Shown here piece by piece: positions 6,708 through 10,302 of a stretch of 10,302 nt of DNA. This DNA comes from UMGS1279 sp045534095 (GTDB taxonomy: Bacteria > Bacillota > Clostridia > Oscillospirales > Acutalibacteraceae). Numbering within the stretch: the stretch's first letter is position 1; each line of letters begins with the position of its first letter. A program made the translations under genes and the position numbers. The notes beneath the pieces are model-generated. The model had not been told where the DNA came from and searched no databases. It was given only the letters and a program-made list of their open reading frames with translations. Where the stretch lies: positions 1-10,302 of the forward strand of contig JAZSJA010000047.1 of the NCBI GenBank assembly GCA_045534095.1, in the 5' to 3' direction.

Positions 6708-9557
6708 TTATTCGCTTAGTCCCAATGATTTTTTTAAAAAACGGCCGGTATGAGATTTTTCGCACCTTGCAACCTCTTCGGGAGTACCTGTGCAAACAAT
6801 CTCACCACCCTTATCTCCACCCTCGGGACCTAAGTCGATAATATAATCGGCAGTTTTTATAACGTCTAAATTATGCTCAATAACAAGTACGGTGTTACCC
6901 GTATCCACTAGTTTTTGCAAAACCTCCAAAAGCTTATGCACGTCAGCAGTATGAAGGCCTGTTGTAGGCTCATCTAAAATGTAAATAGTTTGCCCCGTTG
7001 CCCTGCGTGAGAGTTCGGTTGCAAGCTTAACACGTTGTGCTTCGCCACCCGATAGCGTTGTAGCCGGCTGACCAATTTTAACGTATCCTAAGCCTACGTC
7101 ACAAAGAGTTTTGAGTTTGCGATGAATTTTTGGAATACTCTCAAAGAATTTTGTAGCTTCCTCAGCCGTCATTTCCAAAACGTCGAAAATACTTTTATCT
7201 TTATACTTAACCTCTAAGGTTTCACGATTATAACGGGTGCCTGCGCAAACCTCACAAGGCACGTAAACGTCGGGCAGAAAGTGCATTTCAATTTTTAAAA
7301 TACCGTCACCCTGACAGGCCTCACAACGTCCGCCCTTAACGTTAAAGGAGAATCTGCCTGCATTATATCCCCTGGCTTTGGCATCTTTGGTTGATGCAAA
7401 AAGCTCACGAATATCGTTGAACACTCCCGTATAGGTAGCGGGGTTTGAACGGGGCGTGCGACCTATTGGAGATTGATCAATATCAATAACCTTATCTAAA
7501 AGCTCAATTCCCTCAATCTTTTTGTGCTTACCTGCAAAAACGCGGCTACCCATAAGTTCAAAGGCTAGTTTTTTATAAATAATTGAATTAACTAAAGATG
7601 ATTTTCCCGAACCCGAAACACCTGTAACGGCCACAAAGCAACCCAGAGGTATTTTTGCGGTTACCTCTTTAAGATTATTTTCGGCGGCGCCAATCACCTT
7701 TAGATACCCTTTTTTGTGCTGACGTCGGGTAGCAGGAACGGGTATTTTTCTTCTGCCCGAAAGGTAATCACCTGTTATGGACCCCTTAGATTCCATAATC
7801 TCTTCAGGAGTACCTGCAGCCACAATCTCACCGCCATGCACACCCGCACCGGGGCCGATATCTACAATATAATCGGCGGCAAGCATGGTATCCTCATCGT
7901 GCTCCACAACAATAAGGGTGTTGCCTAAATCACGAAGTCTGGCGAGTGTTGCAAGGAGTTTTTCGTTATCTCTTTGATGTAGTCCTATACTAGGCTCGTC
8001 CAAAATGTAAAGCACCCCCATAAGGGAAGATCCTATTTGGGTAGCAAGACGAATGCGTTGACTTTCCCCTCCGGAAAGGGAGCCTGCCGCTCTGGAAAGG
8101 GTTAAATAGGAAAGGCCGACACTCTTTAAGAACCCTAAACGACCTAATATTTCTTTACAGATTGGAGCCGCTATTACCGAGTCGCGTTTAGAAAATTCTA
8201 ATTTTCCAAAAAACGCTACTGCATCCTCAACCGACATTTTTGTAACGTCGTCAATGACTTTTCCGTTTACGGTAACGGCAAGCGCTTCGGGGCGAAGTCT
8301 TTTGCCTTTGCAATCAGGACAGTCACATTCGCTCATAACCGTCTCAAGCTCGGCACGCATCCAATCGCTGCTGGTTTCTTTATATCTTCGCTCTAAGTTA
8401 TTTACAATGCCCTCAAAGGTAGAATTGTATTCGCCACCCGACCACTCGTTATTACGGGTGAATTTTATTTTTTGATTTGTTCCGTAAAGAAGCACTTTTT
8501 TTGCCTTTTCGGGAATTTTTTCAAAGGGTGTGGTGTTTACGTCAAATCCAAAATGATCGGCGATACCCTTGTAATACATAACCGCAAAGGTTTCTCCGTC
8601 GCCACCCTTAAAGGGATGTATTCCCCACCCACTTGCCTTAACGGCATATTCCATAAGGGATTTTGTACGGTCGGGAATAAGCAAATTTAAATCAACACGT
8701 TTAAAATAGCCAAGACCTGTACAGGTAGGACAAGCACCAAAAGGATTGTTAAAGGAGAACATACGGGGGCTGAGTTCGGGCATACTTACGTTATGCTCAG
8801 GGCAGGCGTAGTTTTGAGAAAAAAGTTGCTCTTCGCCGCCTATAACGTCTACTACTATAAGACCGTTTGCAAGTGAACTTGCCGTCTCAACACTATCTGC
8901 AAGGCGAGTTTTAATCTCTTCCTTTATAACAAGTCTGTCAACCACTATTTCAATATTGTGCTTAATGTTTTTATCTAGTTTTATTTCTTCCGAAAGGTCG
9001 TAAATGCTGCCGTCTATTCTGACACGTACAAAGCCTGATTTTTTTGCCTTTTCAAGTTCCTTAACGTATTCACCCTTTTTTCCCCTTGCGATAGGAGCCA
9101 TTACCTGAATGCGGGTACCCGTTTCAAGCTCTAAAAGCTTATCTACAATTTGGTCAACAGTCTGTTTTAAAATTTCACGTCCGCAAATTGGGCAGTGGGG
9201 AACGCCAACTCTGGCATAAAGAAGTCTTAAATAATCGTAAATTTCGGTTACTGTACCAACGGTGGAACGAGGATTTTTTGAGGTGGTTTTTTGGTCGATG
9301 GAAATAGCGGGAGAAAGACCCTCAATACTATCTACGTTAGGTTTTTCCATCTGCCCCAAAAACATTCTGGCGTAGGATGAAAGGGATTCCATATAACGGC
9401 GTTGACCCTCAGAATAAATTGTATCAAATGCAAGTGAGGATTTTCCCGAGCCCGAAAGGCCCGTAAAAACAACAAGCTTATCACGGGGGATTTCTATATT
9501 AACGTTTTTTAAATTGTGCTCTTTGGCACCCTTTATTACAATAGATTCCCTTGCCAT
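6708..9557 (-). CDS. uvrA: Excinuclease ABC subunit A (UvrA)
   Basis: A full-length 949-residue UvrA, the DNA-damage sensor ATPase that loads UvrB in nucleotide excision repair. It has two ABC modules. Walker A GLSGSGKS is at 33-40 and GVSGSGKS at 646-653. The ABC signatures LSGGESQR (494) and LSGGEAQR (835) are each followed by a Walker B ILDEP block and a switch histidine (VVEHD, VIEHN). Zinc-binding cysteines are seen in CPICG (122/125), ACPTC and the CEAC...CEVC pair (745/748 and 768/771). The ATG is preceded by GGAGG with 5-nt spacing, and tandem TAA codons end the gene. uvrB, often paired with uvrA in Firmicutes, is not adjacent: a repeat region lies upstream, so uvrA is transcribed from its own promoter. 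Confidence 0.99.
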   Translation of the reverse strand: MARESIVIKGAKEHNLKNVNIEIPRDKLVVFTGLSGSGKSSLAFDTIYSEGQRRYMESLSSYARMFLGQMEKPNVDSIEGLSPAISIDQKTTSKNPRSTVGTVTEIYDYLRLLYARVGVPHCPICGREILKQTVDQIVDKLLELETGTRIQVMAPIARGKKGEYVKELEKAKKSGFVRVRIDGSIYDLSEEIKLDKNIKHNIEIVVDRLVIKEEIKTRLADSVETASSLANGLIVVDVIGGEEQLFSQNYACPEHNVSMPELSPRMFSFNNPFGACPTCTGLGYFKRVDLNLLIPDRTKSLMEYAVKASGWGIHPFKGGDGETFAVMYYKGIADHFGFDVNTTPFEKIPEKAKKVLLYGTNQKIKFTRNNEWSGGEYNSTFEGIVNNLERRYKETSSDWMRAELETVMSECDCPDCKGKRLRPEALAVTVNGKVIDDVTKMSVEDAVAFFGKLEFSKRDSVIAAPICKEILGRLGFLKSVGLSYLTLSRAAGSLSGGESQRIRLATQIGSSLMGVLYILDEPSIGLHQRDNEKLLATLARLRDLGNTLIVVEHDEDTMLAADYIVDIGPGAGVHGGEIVAAGTPEEIMESKGSITGDYLSGRRKIPVPATRRQHKKGYLKVIGAAENNLKEVTAKIPLGCFVAVTGVSGSGKSSLVNSIIYKKLAFELMGSRVFAGKHKKIEGIELLDKVIDIDQSPIGRTPRSNPATYTGVFNDIRELFASTKDAKARGYNAGRFSFNVKGGRCEACQGDGILKIEMHFLPDVYVPCEVCAGTRYNRETLEVKYKDKSIFDVLEMTAEEATKFFESIPKIHRKLKTLCDVGLGYVKIGQPATTLSGGEAQRVKLATELSRRATGQTIYILDEPTTGLHTADVHKLLEVLQKLVDTGNTVLVIEHNLDVIKTADYIIDLGPEGGDKGGEIVCTGTPEEVARCEKSHTGRFLKKSLGLSE

Positions 9558-9635
9558 ATTTTCCTCCGAAGAATTTATATACTAAATATAATATATGGAT
9601 TTTATATTTAAATAAAAATATAATCATACAGTTTA

Positions 9636-9664
9636 ATTTTACCAAAATTCAAAGATTTTGTCAA
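9636..9664 (-). promoter_or_regulatory. Sigma-A-type promoter of uvrA
   Basis: On the minus strand TTGACA (9664-9659) is followed after exactly 17 nt by TAAAAT (9641-9636), with TGG just before it giving an extended -10. Transcription should begin near 9629, leaving an AT-rich leader of about 70 nt. No LexA-type box (GAAC-N4-GTTC or close variant) is seen in 9558-9720, so SOS control of uvrA is not evident. Confidence 0.75.
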
Positions 9665-9677
9665 GTTTTCTTATTCC

Positions 9678-9691
9678 ATTCCAAATGGAAT
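9678..9691. promoter_or_regulatory. Short inverted repeat upstream of the uvrA promoter
   Basis: ATTCCA and TGGAAT are separated by AA, giving 6-bp arms, and a further ATTCC stands just to the left (9673-9677). It lies 13 bp upstream of the uvrA -35 box, where an activator or repressor could bind. It matches no operator I recognise and could be chance in AT-rich DNA. Confidence 0.25.
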
Positions 9692-9752
9692 TTATACATA
9701 ATTTATTATAATAGATAAATTGTTATTTGAAGAAGAGAATTATAATGATGCG

Positions 9753-9836
9753 GTAGGGACAGGCCTCCCGGACTGTCCGTAAAAATCCTTTAATTTGTGC
9801 TAACTCTTGCGGGCAGTCGGGGACGCCTGCCCCTAC
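9753..9836. repeat. Inverted pair of GTAGGG monomers, 26-nt class (dimer A)
   Basis: A plus-strand monomer at 9753-9778 (GTAGGG, ACAG, core GCCTCCCGGA, CTGT, CC) faces a minus-strand monomer at 9811-9836 (GTAGGG, GCAG, core GCGTCCCCGA, CTGC, CC). Each forms a hairpin of about six GC-rich pairs. The 32-nt spacer contains TTTGTGCTA, also found in the spacer of dimer B, so the two dimers share one architecture. Confidence 0.85.
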
Positions 9837-9845
9837 GGTTTGAAA

Positions 9846-10016
9846 ATGTGATTTATAGCAATATGGTAGGGCAGGGGCTTGCTCCTGCCGTTAAAGTTTG
9901 TGCTATTTTTTGTGGAACGAGCAAGCCCGTTCCCTACGTTAAAACCCTTTATTTATGCGATTTTTTAAAGACTGTGCAAACCATTCGTCGGTGCTGATCT
10001 TTTTAGGGACGTCGAG
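9846..10016. repeat. Copy 1 of a ~170-nt direct repeat
   Basis: This 171-nt stretch recurs at 10115-10284 with about 15 differences counted by eye, one of them a single-base indel (about 91% identity). It contains dimer B (9866-9937), a shared tail with GTGCAAACC and TCGTCGGTGCTGA, and the start of a 26-nt-class monomer (GGGACGTCGAG). The monomer's outer arm is lost where the GC-rich insert begins. Confidence 0.92.
9866..9937. repeat. Inverted pair of GTAGGG monomers, 24-nt class (dimer B, copy 1)
   Basis: The plus-strand monomer at 9866-9889 has stem CAG/CTG and the minus-strand monomer at 9914-9937 has stem AAC/GTT. Both carry the core GGGCTTGCTC. Because the cores face each other, the DNA or RNA could fold as two small hairpins or as one long stem with ten perfect core pairs plus GTAGGG with CCCTAC. 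The spacer is 24 nt. Confidence 0.88.
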
Positions 10017-10114
10017 GTAGCTTTAGCTGCGAAGCGAATAGTCCGGTGGACTGTTAGAGCCGCTGAGGGACCGAACGCCGCAGCGTGAAGCCGCCAGCCC
10101 CCACGTGTTCGTAC
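10017..10114. repeat. GC-rich insert of unknown type between the direct repeat copies
   Basis: A 98-nt GC-rich block lies between two AT-richer repeat copies and is not duplicated in the window. It contains AGTCC-GGT-GGACT, a hairpin with 5-bp arms, and AGCT-TT-AGCT, plus the string GCCGCAGCGTGAAGCCGCC. It starts where the monomer GGGACGTCGAG of copy 1 loses its matching arm, so it may be an inserted repeat of another family. I see no coding frame or known RNA in it. Confidence 0.5.
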
Positions 10115-10284
10115 ATGTAATGTATAGCAATATAGTAGGGCAGGGGCTTGCTCCTGCCGTTAAAGTTTGTGCTATTTTTTACGGAACGAGCAAGCCCGTT
10201 CCCTACGGCAAAACCCTTTATTTATGCATTTTATAAAGATCGTGCAAACCTTTCGTCGGTGCTGACCTTTTAAGGGATGTCGAG
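10115..10284. repeat. Copy 2 of the ~170-nt direct repeat
   Basis: This second, 170-nt copy of 9846-10016 is offset by 269 nt, falling to 268 after a 1-nt deletion. It contains dimer B copy 2: monomers at 10135-10158 (plus) and 10183-10206 (minus), with the same CAG/CTG and AAC/GTT stems as copy 1. Unlike copy 1 it runs into an intact 26-nt monomer at its right end. Confidence 0.92.
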
Positions 10285-10299
10285 GGCGCCATCCCCTAC
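10274..10299 (-). repeat. GTAGGG monomer, 26-nt class
   Basis: On the minus strand this is GTAGGG, GATG, core GCGCCCTCGA, CATC and CC. GGGATG and CATCCC make a 6-bp stem. The core resembles that of 9811-9836 (GCGTCCCCGA), but the stem bases differ and remain complementary. The window ends 3 nt later, so a partner monomer could lie outside. Confidence 0.8.
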
Positions 10300-10302
10300 A
10301 GT

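Noticed and set aside
9707..9712. Plus-strand TATAAT that could drive transcription into the repeat region
   Set aside because: No -35 at the right distance and no gene downstream in the window.
9753..9836. Rho-independent terminator of a gene outside the window
   Set aside because: The hairpins are GC-rich but are not followed by a T-run on either strand, and they belong to a dispersed repeat family.
9797..9997. 66-codon plus-strand open frame in the repeat region
   Set aside because: It runs straight through the palindromic monomers, and its peptide just encodes them; there is no Shine-Dalgarno and no family likeness.
9753..10299. CRISPR array
   Set aside because: The repeats alternate in orientation, differ in class, and their spacers are homologous to each other rather than unique and of constant length.

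Overview
The window looks like a chromosomal segment of an anaerobic Firmicute of class Clostridia, perhaps a gut Oscillospirales or Ruminococcaceae-type bacterium. The grounds are an IspH-ribosomal protein S1 fusion placed after cmk and plsC, a DUF5685-type protein next to a cysteine-tailed J-domain protein, strong AGGAGG-type ribosome binding sites and AT-rich intergenic DNA. The exact genus is inference.

All eight genes lie on the minus strand, so they read from right to left. In order they are uvrA (9557-6708), a DUF5685-like cysteine protein (6617-5760), a J-domain protein with a cysteine-rich tail (5763-5119), a small polytopic membrane protein (5117-4593), an HI0933/BaiN-type flavoprotein (4596-3364), cmk (3325-2657), plsC (2655-2065) and the ispH-rpsA fusion (1994 to beyond base 1). 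Gaps are -4, 1, -4, 38, 1 and 70 nt from the DUF5685 gene onward, so these seven genes look like one translationally coupled operon. uvrA has its own sigma-A-type promoter at 9636-9664 and is separated from the next gene by 90 nt, with no clear terminator.

The genes cover nucleotide excision repair (UvrA), a probable chaperone/metal pair (DUF5685 and J-protein), a possible transporter component, a flavoprotein, CMP/dCMP phosphorylation (Cmk), phosphatidic acid synthesis (PlsC), the last step of the MEP isoprenoid pathway (IspH) and mRNA binding on the 30S ribosome (S1). The cmk-plsC-ispH-rpsA order is a recurrent clostridial arrangement.

The right end (about 9750-10302) has no credible gene. 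It is packed with short palindromic monomers that start GTAGGG, arranged as inverted pairs, plus a ~170-nt direct repeat of one such block and a GC-rich insert of unknown type. One more monomer sits inside the operon at 2036-2059, just before ispH-rpsA. The stem bases of these monomers differ between copies but stay complementary. This REP/BIME-like repeat family is the least explained part of the window.
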